64,000 bases of DNA from Deltaproteobacteria bacterium (lineage in GTDB: Bacteria > UBA10199 > JACPAL01 > JAHFST01), in NCBI GenBank assembly GCA_023265625.1, contig JAHFST010000008.1:62001-126000 (forward strand), read 5' to 3'. Numbering within the stretch: position 1 is the first letter of the stretch; each line of letters begins with the position of its first letter. Shown here one piece after another: positions 9,540 to 17,020 of this stretch. The notes below the pieces were generated by a model. That model searched no databases, was not told the DNA's origin, and saw nothing but the letters and a program-made list of their open reading frames with translations. The position numbers and the translations under genes are program-made.

Positions 9540-10151
9540 ATGAGCGCCATACGGATCAGGGTTTTCTTATACATTTTTATCTCTTGTTTGATGGGCATAG
9601 GGTTTTGGTGGTGGCATCACCGGCCCTATTGGTATCTCAGCGTTGTCAATTCCGGGAGTGGCCCCGTTGTACTGAAGGTTTCCTCGGTCTCGGAGGAATG
9701 GCCATTGGCCCCCGGTGAGGCGCGGACCTATAAAATGTCGTGGATGAAAGATCGGGATGCGCAACAGGAGCGGCAGTTTACCATGACCACTCAGGGCAAA
9801 AGCGAGACCCTCGGCCTCAAGGTCCCTGTTTCGAGCACGGTGGTGTTTGATACCGCGGGCAGTAGCTGTTTTTTACTGGCCGATTATGGCCCGCAGTATC
9901 GCGATGATCAGACGCCCTATCCGGAGAAGGAGAGCGATATTGTCATCAAACAGATGATGCGTGGCCGGCTTTTTGTTTTAAATGGTCCTGTGCCGTTGCG
10001 TGTTCGATTGGGAGAAATTCTTCCAAAAAAACTTGGGATTAAACCCGGCATGTTGCCTCAATTAATCCGCTTCATTCAAGTGCCTTGCCAACTGACCACC
10101 GGTGGTCTGCCGCAGTTCGTGGGTCTCTATAACTATCTCAATACCCACTGA
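9540..10151 (+). CDS. Membrane-anchored protein of unknown function upstream of siroheme synthase
   Basis: I do not recognise this 203-residue protein. It has one N-terminal hydrophobic segment (about 6-24). The rest is probably periplasmic and beta-rich (YWYLSVVNSGSGPVVLKVSS). No signal peptidase site or metal-binding cluster is obvious. Its stop overlaps the start of the siroheme synthase gene by 1 bp, so it is probably co-transcribed with the haem group. AGGAG lies at 9521-9525, which is 14 nt from the ATG, and GAGG directly abuts the start. It may be a lineage-specific envelope protein. Confidence 0.6.
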   Translation: MSAIRIRVFLYIFISCLMGIGFWWWHHRPYWYLSVVNSGSGPVVLKVSSVSEEWPLAPGEARTYKMSWMKDRDAQQERQFTMTTQGKSETLGLKVPVSSTVVFDTAGSSCFLLADYGPQYRDDQTPYPEKESDIVIKQMMRGRLFVLNGPVPLRVRLGEILPKKLGIKPGMLPQLIRFIQVPCQLTTGGLPQFVGLYNYLNTH

Positions 10152-10777
10152 TGCGATATTACCCCATCAATATAGCCCTGAGCGGTCAGTCTGTTGTCGT
10201 GATTGGGGGAGGGCGGATTGCCCGAAATAAGATCAGGCCTTTATTGGCCTGTGGCGCGGTGGTGACCGTGATTGCCCCGGAGCTTGATAAGATTTTGGAG
10301 TGCGCGGCGCGTAGGGGGCGATTGAAATACGTGCGCAAAAAATATCAATCGGGAGATTTGTTGCATGCCAGGTTGGTGATTGCGGCGACCAATGAACCAG
10401 AGGTTCAAAAAAAGGTGGCCCAAGAGGCCAAACAGCGTCGGATTTTGCTGAATGTGGTGGACCAACCGTCGTTATGTGATTTTACGCTGCCGGCTCGGGT
10501 CGCCTGCGGGGATTTTTTGGTGACCATTTCCACCGGAGGCGAGGCCCCGGCCCTGGCCAAAAAAGTGCGGCAAGATTTAGAAAAACACTTTGCCGGATAC
10601 GGGCGTTTGGTAAAAGTGCTGGGAAATATCCGCCGTAAGTGTCATGACATGCCATTCCAGCAACGGGCGCGGAATTTTAGGAAGCTGTTGGATTCTCCGT
10701 TGCTGACGATGCTGAAGCGCGGTGATAAAAAAGCGGTCGATCGGTTAGTCAAAAAATATTTTGGGAGAAAAGTATGA
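10151..10777 (+). CDS. Precorrin-2 dehydrogenase / siroheme synthase, Met8/CysG-N type
   Basis: This 208-residue enzyme oxidises precorrin-2 to sirohydrochlorin with NAD, and in Met8-type proteins also inserts iron to give siroheme. The Rossmann motif VVVIGGGRIARNKI (residues 15-28) and the substrate-site signature NVVDQPSLCDFTLPA are clear. The methyltransferase half found in CysG is absent. It is followed, with a 4-bp overlap, by a HemX/CcsA-like gene and then hemA, so the three form a tetrapyrrole operon. Confidence 0.9.
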   Translation: MRYYPINIALSGQSVVVIGGGRIARNKIRPLLACGAVVTVIAPELDKILECAARRGRLKYVRKKYQSGDLLHARLVIAATNEPEVQKKVAQEAKQRRILLNVVDQPSLCDFTLPARVACGDFLVTISTGGEAPALAKKVRQDLEKHFAGYGRLVKVLGNIRRKCHDMPFQQRARNFRKLLDSPLLTMLKRGDKKAVDRLVKKYFGRKV

Positions 10778-11571
10778 TGTTACAGCCTTTGTTTTACGGT
10801 CTCATTATTCTCGGGTACGTCATTTCCACTTTTGGTTACTGTCTCCAAGTCATTTTTAATGATCGTGGCTTAGGTAAGATTGCATTTTGGGTCTTACTGG
10901 TTGGGGTTGTTTTTCAGACGGCCCTTTTAGTGTTGCAGCATTTACCTCCCTTTCACTATTTTAACCATGGAGAGGGCGATTTCTATTTTGCCGTCTCTTG
11001 GCTATTGGGGATCGGATTCCTGGGTATCCGCCAAGTCAGGACGTGGAATTTTGGGATTTTTTTAGTGCCGTTGGCGGCCATTTTGATGATTATGGCCATG
11101 AGTCATCCCCTGGCCTATCATGTGGGCGATAAAATGAGTTCTAATCCTTGGGCGCTGATTCATTTCTTGTTTATGAGCATCGCCTTTGCGGTATTTTCCG
11201 TCAGTTTCATTTTGGGGATTAGTTTCCTGCTACAGAGATCGGCCTTAAAAAGCCGGAATCCAGGCTGGATTTCCCAGTACCTTCCGCCTCTTGAGGTGGC
11301 CGATGAGATCCATGCCAAGGCCTCCACCCTGGGGTTTTTGGTCTTATCCGCCGGGATGATTTCCGGGGCGATTCTTTCCAAACAGACCCTCGGGTTATTT
11401 TTTACCGGCGATCCCCGTCAGATCATGGCCCTGCTTGTTTGGTTGGTCTATGCCATCTTTCTCAATGTGCGGCTCCGTTCCGGTTGGCGCGGCAGGAAGA
11501 GTATTTTGCTCGCCCTGTTGGGATTTTTAGTGGTGATCTTGGCTTTTTTAGGCATTCAACATCGGATCTGA
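10774..11571 (+). CDS. HemX/CcsA-like polytopic membrane protein (cytochrome c assembly family)
   Basis: The 265-residue protein has about eight membrane segments and belongs to the family of CcsA haem-handling proteins and HemX. Histidines of the family type are visible (LVLQHLPPFHYF, MSHPLAYHVGD, IHFLFMSIAFAVF). The region aligned with the tryptophan-rich WWD haem motif reads SKQTLGLFFTGDPRQIMALLVWLVYA in two parts: only the D-P and the downstream LVWLVYA pattern remain and the key tryptophans are missing. This favours a HemX-type role in glutamyl-tRNA reductase control over cytochrome c ligation. It lies directly before hemA. Confidence 0.78.
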   Translation: MMLQPLFYGLIILGYVISTFGYCLQVIFNDRGLGKIAFWVLLVGVVFQTALLVLQHLPPFHYFNHGEGDFYFAVSWLLGIGFLGIRQVRTWNFGIFLVPLAAILMIMAMSHPLAYHVGDKMSSNPWALIHFLFMSIAFAVFSVSFILGISFLLQRSALKSRNPGWISQYLPPLEVADEIHAKASTLGFLVLSAGMISGAILSKQTLGLFFTGDPRQIMALLVWLVYAIFLNVRLRSGWRGRKSILLALLGFLVVILAFLGIQHRI

Positions 11572-11572
11572 A

Positions 11573-12817
11573 ATGCTCACCGTCATAGGACTATCACATA
11601 AAACGACGCCGGTGGCCTTACGTGAACAGTGGATGATTCCTGAAGCGGAATGGCCGGCGGTGTTGAGTGGCCTCAAGCAAAGAGTTGGGATAGAAGAGGC
11701 GCTGCTTTTGTCCACCTGCAATCGGGTGGAATTTTATCTGGTAGCTCAGAGTGAGGCGCAGGCCATGGAGGCGGTGAAGAGCGCCTTGCCAGCGGGGAGT
11801 AGTGCAAAAGTGGAAGATTATTTCTATCTCAAGCCAGAAGAAGAGGCGATTCGTCACTGTTTCCGAGTGACGGCCAGTCTTGATTCCATGGTGGTGGGCG
11901 AGACGCAAATAAATCATCAGGTCAAGGAAGCGTATCGGATTGCCACTCAACAGGGGACGATTGGCAAGAAGCTGCATCGGTTGTTGCACCGTTCCATGGA
12001 GTGCGCCAAGCGGATTCGCACTGAAACCTCGATCGGCGAACATCCGGTTTCGATCAGTTATGCGGCCGTGGTCTTGGCGGGGAAGATCTTCGGTTCTTTA
12101 CGGGGCAAAAAGGTCTTGTTGATTGGGGCGGGAGAGATGGGCGAACTTGCCTGCAAGTATTTTCAGGAACGAGGGGCGGAGATTCATGTGACCAACCGGA
12201 CCGCCAGCAAGGCCCAAGAATTGGCGGCCCAATTTTCCGGTATGGCCCACCCATTTGAGGTATTTTCTGAACATTTGGAATATTACGATGTGATCTTGAC
12301 CTCCACGGCGGCCACTCAGCCTCTTTTGGATCGAGAGTTGCTGCAGCACGTGATGCAGCGCCGGAAAAATCGGGCGATGTTTCTGATTGATATTGCCGTA
12401 CCGCGCAATATTGCTCCGGAGGCCAATAAGTTAGATAATCTATTTCTTTACAACATTGATGACCTGCAAGGTGTGATCACGAGTAATGCCCAGTTACGAT
12501 CACAAGAGGCGGAACAGGCCGAACGTATCATCGTGGAGGAGGGGATGCGATGTTGGGAGGAGTTCAAGGGATTGGAATTAGCCCCCACGATTCAACAATT
12601 GACCCAAAAGTTTGAGCAAATCAGGAAGACGGAGTTGGAAAAATGTCTCGGAGGCGAGGAGACGTCGGTCGATTTGAGGGGAAAAATGGAGGCCTGTACG
12701 CAAGCCATCGTCAATAAAATCCTCCATGACCCCATTATGGCCGTCAAAACCAAGGCCTCTCACCCCGATGGTGGAATTTATAGTGAGATCTTAAAAAAGC
12801 TTTTTAAATTAGACTGA
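11573..12817 (+). CDS. hemA: Glutamyl-tRNA reductase
   Basis: HemA reduces glutamyl-tRNA(Glu) to glutamate-1-semialdehyde, the first committed step of C5-pathway haem synthesis. The N-terminus MLTVIGLSHKTTPVALRE, the catalytic Cys49 in LSTCNRVEF, the substrate-binding GETQINHQVKEAY and the NADPH site KVLLIGAGEMGELA are all intact. The 414-residue length is normal. It ends the siroheme synthase-hemX-hemA group. hemC is not next to it, unlike in many bacteria. Confidence 0.97.
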   Translation: MLTVIGLSHKTTPVALREQWMIPEAEWPAVLSGLKQRVGIEEALLLSTCNRVEFYLVAQSEAQAMEAVKSALPAGSSAKVEDYFYLKPEEEAIRHCFRVTASLDSMVVGETQINHQVKEAYRIATQQGTIGKKLHRLLHRSMECAKRIRTETSIGEHPVSISYAAVVLAGKIFGSLRGKKVLLIGAGEMGELACKYFQERGAEIHVTNRTASKAQELAAQFSGMAHPFEVFSEHLEYYDVILTSTAATQPLLDRELLQHVMQRRKNRAMFLIDIAVPRNIAPEANKLDNLFLYNIDDLQGVITSNAQLRSQEAEQAERIIVEEGMRCWEEFKGLELAPTIQQLTQKFEQIRKTELEKCLGGEETSVDLRGKMEACTQAIVNKILHDPIMAVKTKASHPDGGIYSEILKKLFKLD

Positions 12818-12882
12818 ATTTCTCAAGGTCTCATCCATCACTTTAGCCATGAGGGCAATTTCCTTAATTTTGCCTTAATTTC

Positions 12883-12911
12883 TTGACACTTAGCTTCATA
12901 ATAACTATAAA
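12883..12911 (+). promoter_or_regulatory. Strong sigma-70-type promoter for tRNA-Val and the thrS-infC-pheST group
   Basis: A consensus -35 TTGACA (12883-12888), exactly 17 nt of spacer and -10 TATAAA (12906-12911) lie in the 147-bp gap after hemA, about 54 nt before the tRNA-Val gene. This is the best promoter in the window and fits a highly expressed tRNA and translation operon. Confidence 0.8.
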
Positions 12912-12964
12912 ACCCAAATTATTTCTAGGGCTTGTAACTCCCTAAAATAGAGAAAAATGGCTTT

Positions 12965-13038
12965 GGGCGCATAGCTCAGTTGGTTAGAGTACTTCCTTGA
13001 CATGGAAGGGGTCAGAGGTTCGAGTCCTCTTGCGCCCA
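12965..13038 (+). tRNA. tRNA-Val (GAC)
   Basis: A full cloverleaf of 74 nt can be folded. The acceptor GGGCGCA pairs with TGCGCCC, the D stem GCTC with GAGT, and the anticodon stem CTTCC with GGAAG around loop TTGACAT (anticodon GAC). The T arm is AGAGG-TTCGAGT-CCTCT. The discriminator is A and no CCA is encoded. The gene ends only 7 nt before the thrS start codon, so thrS mRNA probably begins by processing at the tRNA 3' end. Confidence 0.96.
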
Positions 13039-13045
13039 TACTTTT

Positions 13046-14794
13046 ATGGTATGTAGACCTGGACACGAGAATAATCCGTTGGAAAAAATCCGGCATACGT
13101 GTGCCCACGTGATGGCTTCGGCCGTTCAGGAGCTTTATCCTGGGACCAAGGTCACGATTGGGCCGGTGATCGAGGATGGTTTTTTCTATGATTTTGACGT
13201 GGCTCGGCCCTTTACGCCGGAGGATTTGGCGAAGATCGAGGCCAAGATGGCCGAAATTATCAAACGGAATCTCCCCCTGGAAAAACAGGTGATGAGCCGC
13301 CAAGAAGCGATTGAACTCTTTCGCCAGAAACAGGAAAAATACAAGGTGGAGATTATTGAGGGGATTGCGGATGCCGAACCGATCTCTTGTTATCGGCATG
13401 GCGAGTGGTTGGACCTCTGCAAAGGTCCGCATGTCACGCGTACCGGTGAGATTAAGGCCTTTAAAATTTTGCATGCGGCGGGCGCTTATTGGCGCGGTGA
13501 TGAAAAGCGTGAACGCTTGCAAAGAATCTATGGGACGGCCTTTGAAAGCCAGAAGGAGCTCGATGCCCATCTGAATAAGTTGCGCGAAGCGGAGGCCCGG
13601 GACCATCGGCGTTTGGGGCAGGCCCTCGATCTCTTCAGCACGATGGAGGAAGACGGGGCGGGTTTGATCCTGTGGCATCCCAAGGGTGGGCGGATCCGTA
13701 AAGTGATCGAGGATTTTTGGCGCGACGCCCATGTCAAGGGCGGTTATGAGATTGTCTTTACCCCGCATGTGGCCCGGCGGGATCTCTGGAAGACCTCCGG
13801 CCATCTCGATTTTTATCAGGACTACATGTATGCGCCCATGGATCTGGAGGGGGTGCAATATCAGTTGAAGCCGATGAATTGTCCCTTTCATATCAAGATT
13901 TTTAAGACGAGTTTGCGCAGTTACCGTGACTTGCCCTTGCGTTGGGCGGAGCTTGGCACGGTGTACCGTTACGAGCGGTCTGGTGTGTTGCACGGCTTGT
14001 TGAGGGTGAGGGGTTTTACGCAGGATGATGCCCATCTTTTTTGCCAACCGAGCCAGTTGGAATCCGAGATCATGCAGGTGCTCGATTTTAACCTCAATAT
14101 GCTACGGACCTTTGGTTTCACCGAATTTGAAATTTATCTCTCGACCCGGCCGGATAAATCGGTTGGTTCCGATGAGAACTGGGAGTTGGCGACCGGGGCC
14201 TTGAAGGGGGCCTTGGAGAAGAAGGGTATTCGTTATGAAGTCGATCCGGGGGAAGGCGTTTTTTACGGCCCCAAGATCGATATGAAGATCAAGGATGTGT
14301 TGGGACGTTCTTGGCAATGTTCTACGATCCAGATTGATTTCAATTTGCCGGAGCGCTTTGATTTGGAGTACGTCGCGGACGACGGTTCACGCCAGCGGCC
14401 GATCATGATTCATCGAGCCTTGCTGGGGTCTTTGGAACGATTTTTTGGGGTTTTGATTGAGCACTATGCGGGGGCTTTCCCGACTTGGTTAGCACCGGTT
14501 CAGGCCATCGTAATGAGTATTACGGATGCTCAGGAGCCTTTTGCGCGTGAAGTCCATGCGGCACTAAAACAGGCTGGGATTCGGGTCGACCTCAATGTTC
14601 GGAGCGATAAACTCGGGAGCAAGATCCGTGAATCGGAGATGCAGAAGATTCCTTATATGATTGTGATTGGTAAAAAAGAGGTTGAACAACAGACCATTAG
14701 CGTGCGGAGTCGCCGCAAGGGGGATCTAGGCGCGCTGGCGGTGGCCGATTTTTTACCACAGATGCTTAAGGAGATTGATGAAAAAACATGTTAA
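13046..14794 (+). CDS. thrS: Threonyl-tRNA synthetase lacking the N-terminal TGS domain
   Basis: ThrS charges tRNA-Thr. The protein has the editing (SAD) domain with HTCAH at 17-21 and GEWLDLCKGPHV. The class II core follows, with zinc ligands in MNCPFH, GVLHGLLRVRGFTQDDAH and MIHRALLGS, and a C-terminal anticodon-binding domain. At 582 residues it is about 60 shorter than usual because the N-terminal TGS domain is missing. No earlier start is possible: the frame meets a TGA inside the upstream tRNA gene (12998-13000). No clear Shine-Dalgarno sequence precedes the ATG. TTG at 13079 is a less likely alternative start. Confidence 0.95.
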   Translation: MVCRPGHENNPLEKIRHTCAHVMASAVQELYPGTKVTIGPVIEDGFFYDFDVARPFTPEDLAKIEAKMAEIIKRNLPLEKQVMSRQEAIELFRQKQEKYKVEIIEGIADAEPISCYRHGEWLDLCKGPHVTRTGEIKAFKILHAAGAYWRGDEKRERLQRIYGTAFESQKELDAHLNKLREAEARDHRRLGQALDLFSTMEEDGAGLILWHPKGGRIRKVIEDFWRDAHVKGGYEIVFTPHVARRDLWKTSGHLDFYQDYMYAPMDLEGVQYQLKPMNCPFHIKIFKTSLRSYRDLPLRWAELGTVYRYERSGVLHGLLRVRGFTQDDAHLFCQPSQLESEIMQVLDFNLNMLRTFGFTEFEIYLSTRPDKSVGSDENWELATGALKGALEKKGIRYEVDPGEGVFYGPKIDMKIKDVLGRSWQCSTIQIDFNLPERFDLEYVADDGSRQRPIMIHRALLGSLERFFGVLIEHYAGAFPTWLAPVQAIVMSITDAQEPFAREVHAALKQAGIRVDLNVRSDKLGSKIRESEMQKIPYMIVIGKKEVEQQTISVRSRRKGDLGALAVADFLPQMLKEIDEKTC

Positions 14795-14823
14795 ATTTAT
14801 GAATAATAACCAGGAGGTGACTC

Positions 14824-15333
14824 ATTATTTTTAAAGATATTCGCGTCAATGGCCGCATTCGTTGTCCAGAGGTTAGGCTCATCGATGCTGAAGGGGGGCA
14901 GGTGGGGGTGGTGAACATCCAGGTGGCTATCCGTATGGCCCAGGATGTTGGTCTTGACTTGGTTGAGATATCTCCCTCAGCCCGACCGCCGGTGTGTAAG
15001 ATTCTTGATTTTGGTAAGTACAAATATCAGCTCAAGAAGAAGGCCCACACCGCTAAGATGAAGCAGGTCGTGGTAAAGTTGAAGGAAGTCAAGATGCGTC
15101 CTGCAACCGATGAACACGATTTTCAATTTAAACTGGACCATATTAAGAGGTTTTTGGAAGAGGGTAATAAGGCGAAGGTTACCGTGGTGTTTCGCGGGCG
15201 GGAAATGGCTTATACGGTTCGCGGGCGCGACATGATGAAACGGATCATGGAGGCATTGAAGGAAAAAGCGAAGGTGGAGCAGTCCCCCACGATGGAGGGG
15301 CGAAACTTAATCATGGTTGTGGCTCCGATGTAG
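14824..15333 (+). CDS. infC: Translation initiation factor IF-3, start codon ATT
   Basis: IF-3 binds the 30S subunit and checks start codons. The frame reads IIFKDIRVNGRIRCPEVRLI, then the standard IF-3 domains (DLVEISPSARPPVCKI, DFGKYKYQLKKK). A TGA lies in frame at 14818-14820 and there is no ATG, GTG or TTG before residue 27, which is inside the conserved N-domain. A perfect AGGAGG (14812-14817) sits 6 nt before ATT at 14824 and 9 nt before ATT at 14827, so translation must begin on ATT. This matches the AUU start of infC in E. coli, which allows IF-3 to limit its own synthesis. The 169-residue length is normal. rpmI and rplT follow. Confidence 0.95.
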   Translation: MIFKDIRVNGRIRCPEVRLIDAEGGQVGVVNIQVAIRMAQDVGLDLVEISPSARPPVCKILDFGKYKYQLKKKAHTAKMKQVVVKLKEVKMRPATDEHDFQFKLDHIKRFLEEGNKAKVTVVFRGREMAYTVRGRDMMKRIMEALKEKAKVEQSPTMEGRNLIMVVAPM

Positions 15334-15351
15334 TTAACCCAAGAGGAAAAT

Positions 15352-15552
15352 ATGCCGAAACTGAAATCAAATAAGGCAGCAAAGAAACGGTTTTATAAGA
15401 TCACGAAGACCGGAAAGATTAAGCGGGGTAAGGCCTTTAAACGCCATATTTTGACCTCGAAGAACCGAAAGAGAAAGCGTCACATGCGTCACTCGGGGTT
15501 TGTTTCAGCCTCGGATACGAAGGGAATTAAAAAATTACTGCCCTACGGGTAA
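15352..15552 (+). CDS. rpmI: Large ribosomal subunit protein bL35
   Basis: This 66-residue basic protein begins [20 protein letters not shown] and contains [16 protein letters not shown], the bL35 signature. Length is standard. A Shine-Dalgarno AAGAGGAAA precedes the ATG. It is in the universal infC-rpmI-rplT order. Confidence 0.97.
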   Translation: MPKLKSNKAAKKRFYKITKTGKIKRGKAFKRHILTSKNRKRKRHMRHSGFVSASDTKGIKKLLPYG

Positions 15553-15575
15553 GGAAATAAGGAAAGGGAAACTTT

Positions 15576-15932
15576 ATGCCACGAGCAAAAGGTGGGTTTA
15601 AAACTCGCCGCAGGAGAAACAAAGTTCTAAAGGCAGCCAAGGGGTTTCGCGGGGCCAAGTCACGGCTCATTCGTAATGCCACCGAGGCCGTCAAACGCGG
15701 GATGCGCAATGCCTTTGCCCATCGCAAAATTAGAAAGCGCGAATTTCGCGGTCTCTGGCAAACGCGTATTGGTGCCGCCGCCCGTCAATATGGGTTGTCC
15801 TACTCGGTGTTGACGAACCGGTTGAAGCAGGCCCAGATCTCAATCAATCGTAAGATGCTTTCGGAACTGGCCATCCATCATCCGGAAGCGTTTGGAAAAG
15901 TGGTCGAGATTGCCAAAGGGGTTCGCGTCTAA
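15576..15932 (+). CDS. rplT: Large ribosomal subunit protein bL20
   Basis: This 118-residue protein begins MPRAKGGFKTRRRRNKVLKAAKG, divided here as the N-terminal basic extension of bL20 (MPRAKGGFKTRRRR and NKVLKAAKG). The globular part contains RNAFAHRKIRKREFRGLWQ. bL20 is an early assembly protein and in many bacteria represses this operon by binding its mRNA. No leader structure of that kind could be identified by eye here. Length is normal. Confidence 0.97.
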   Translation: MPRAKGGFKTRRRRNKVLKAAKGFRGAKSRLIRNATEAVKRGMRNAFAHRKIRKREFRGLWQTRIGAAARQYGLSYSVLTNRLKQAQISINRKMLSELAIHHPEAFGKVVEIAKGVRV

Positions 15933-15943
15933 GGGAGTGAACG

Positions 15944-17011
15944 ATGGAAGTAGGCGATGATTTATTGGGGCGAGTGAAAATTCTGGAGAATCGCTTCCAT
16001 GGCGAGATTTCGCAGGTTGCCAACGACCAAGAATTGTTGCGCTTAAAGGCCTGCTACCTTGGCAAGCAGGGGCATCTGGCCGAAGTATTGCGCGGGTTGG
16101 GGCAGATGCCCTCCGAGCAACGCCCGTTGTTGGGCCAAGAGGCCAACCGCCTGAAACAAGTTATCGATCATTCCTGTCGGGACACCCTGAAACGCTTTGA
16201 AGACGAAAAGAAACAAAAAAAGTTGGCGCAGGGCGTGGTTGATCTCACCTTGCCTGGTCGGTCGGCCGTGCTGGGATCGGCGCATCCACTTCGTCAGACC
16301 ATGGAAGAGGTGGAAGATATTTTTCTTCACTTGGGTTTTTCCATCTTCGAAGGCCCGGATGTGGAACAAGACTATTATAATTTTGCGGCCCTGAATATTT
16401 CTGCCAATCACCCGGCCAGGGATATGCAGGATACGTTTTATATTGACGGTGATTTTTTGGGCGGCCACGTAGGGCCGCCCCTACTGCGTACCCATACCTC
16501 GCCGGTGCAGATTCATGTGATGGAATCTCACAAGCCGCCTATTCGCATGATTGCCCCGGGGGCGGTGTATCGGCGTGATTCGGATATCACGCATACCCCG
16601 ATGTTCCACCAAGTCGAGGGGCTGGTGGTCGATCAGGAGGTTCGTTTTTCGGATCTCCAGGGCATCGTCGCCCTATTTTTGCGAAAATTTTTTGGCAAGC
16701 GTGGCGTTCGTTTTCGTCCCAGTTATTTTCCTTTTACCGAACCTTCAGCTGAGGTTGACCTGGCTTGTGCGGCCTGTGAAGGCAAGAAAGACAAGAGCGC
16801 TTGTCGCCTCTGCAGCGGGACCGGTTGGTTGGAGGTGATGGGGTGCGGGATGGTTCATCCCAATGTGTTGCGGCATGTGAAGTATAACCCGGAAAAATTG
16901 ACCGGATTTGCCTTCGGTATGGGGATTGAAAGAATGGCCATGCTGCGTCTTGGGATCCCGGACATTCGGCTTTTTTACGAAAATGATTTGCGTTTCTTAA
17001 GACAATTTTGA
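15944..17011 (+). CDS. pheS: Phenylalanyl-tRNA synthetase alpha subunit with a repeat-derived insertion
   Basis: PheS is the catalytic subunit of the (alpha-beta)2 enzyme. The N-terminal coiled coil is followed by class II motifs (HPLRQTMEEVEDIF, EGPDVEQDYYNF, RTHTSPVQIH, GAVYRRDSDITHTPMFHQVEG, and FAFGMGIERMAML). Residues 172-180 (LGGHVGPPL), between FYIDGDF and LRTHTSPVQ, are encoded by a GC-rich palindrome at 16459-16484 and have no counterpart in typical PheS at this loop. The 355-residue length is otherwise normal. A CxxC...CxxC cluster (ACAACEGK, CRLCSGTG) near the C-terminus suggests a small zinc knuckle. pheT follows after 9 nt. Confidence 0.96.
   Translation: MEVGDDLLGRVKILENRFHGEISQVANDQELLRLKACYLGKQGHLAEVLRGLGQMPSEQRPLLGQEANRLKQVIDHSCRDTLKRFEDEKKQKKLAQGVVDLTLPGRSAVLGSAHPLRQTMEEVEDIFLHLGFSIFEGPDVEQDYYNFAALNISANHPARDMQDTFYIDGDFLGGHVGPPLLRTHTSPVQIHVMESHKPPIRMIAPGAVYRRDSDITHTPMFHQVEGLVVDQEVRFSDLQGIVALFLRKFFGKRGVRFRPSYFPFTEPSAEVDLACAACEGKKDKSACRLCSGTGWLEVMGCGMVHPNVLRHVKYNPEKLTGFAFGMGIERMAMLRLGIPDIRLFYENDLRFLRQF
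16459..16484 (+). repeat. GC-rich palindromic repeat inserted in frame in pheS
   Basis: The arms GGGCGGCC (16459-16466) and GGCCGCCC (16473-16480) flank the loop ACGTAG and are followed by CTAC. The right end therefore reads CCCCTAC, the same terminal sequence as the 28-bp palindromes in miaB and before folP. From memory, hairpins of this form ending in CCCCTAC are common dispersed repeats in several bacterial phyla. Confidence 0.75.
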
Positions 17012-17020
17012 GGATGCCCC

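Noticed and set aside
12905-14047. 380-residue open frame on the minus strand opposite thrS
   Set aside because: It is antisense to a certain thrS and crosses tRNA-Val; its composition (Pro/His/Arg/Leu mix) is that of a shadow frame.
14902-15333. infC starting at GTG 14902
   Set aside because: It would delete conserved N-terminal residues (DIRVNGRIRCPEVRLI), whereas ATT 14824 has a perfect Shine-Dalgarno sequence and an in-frame stop just upstream.
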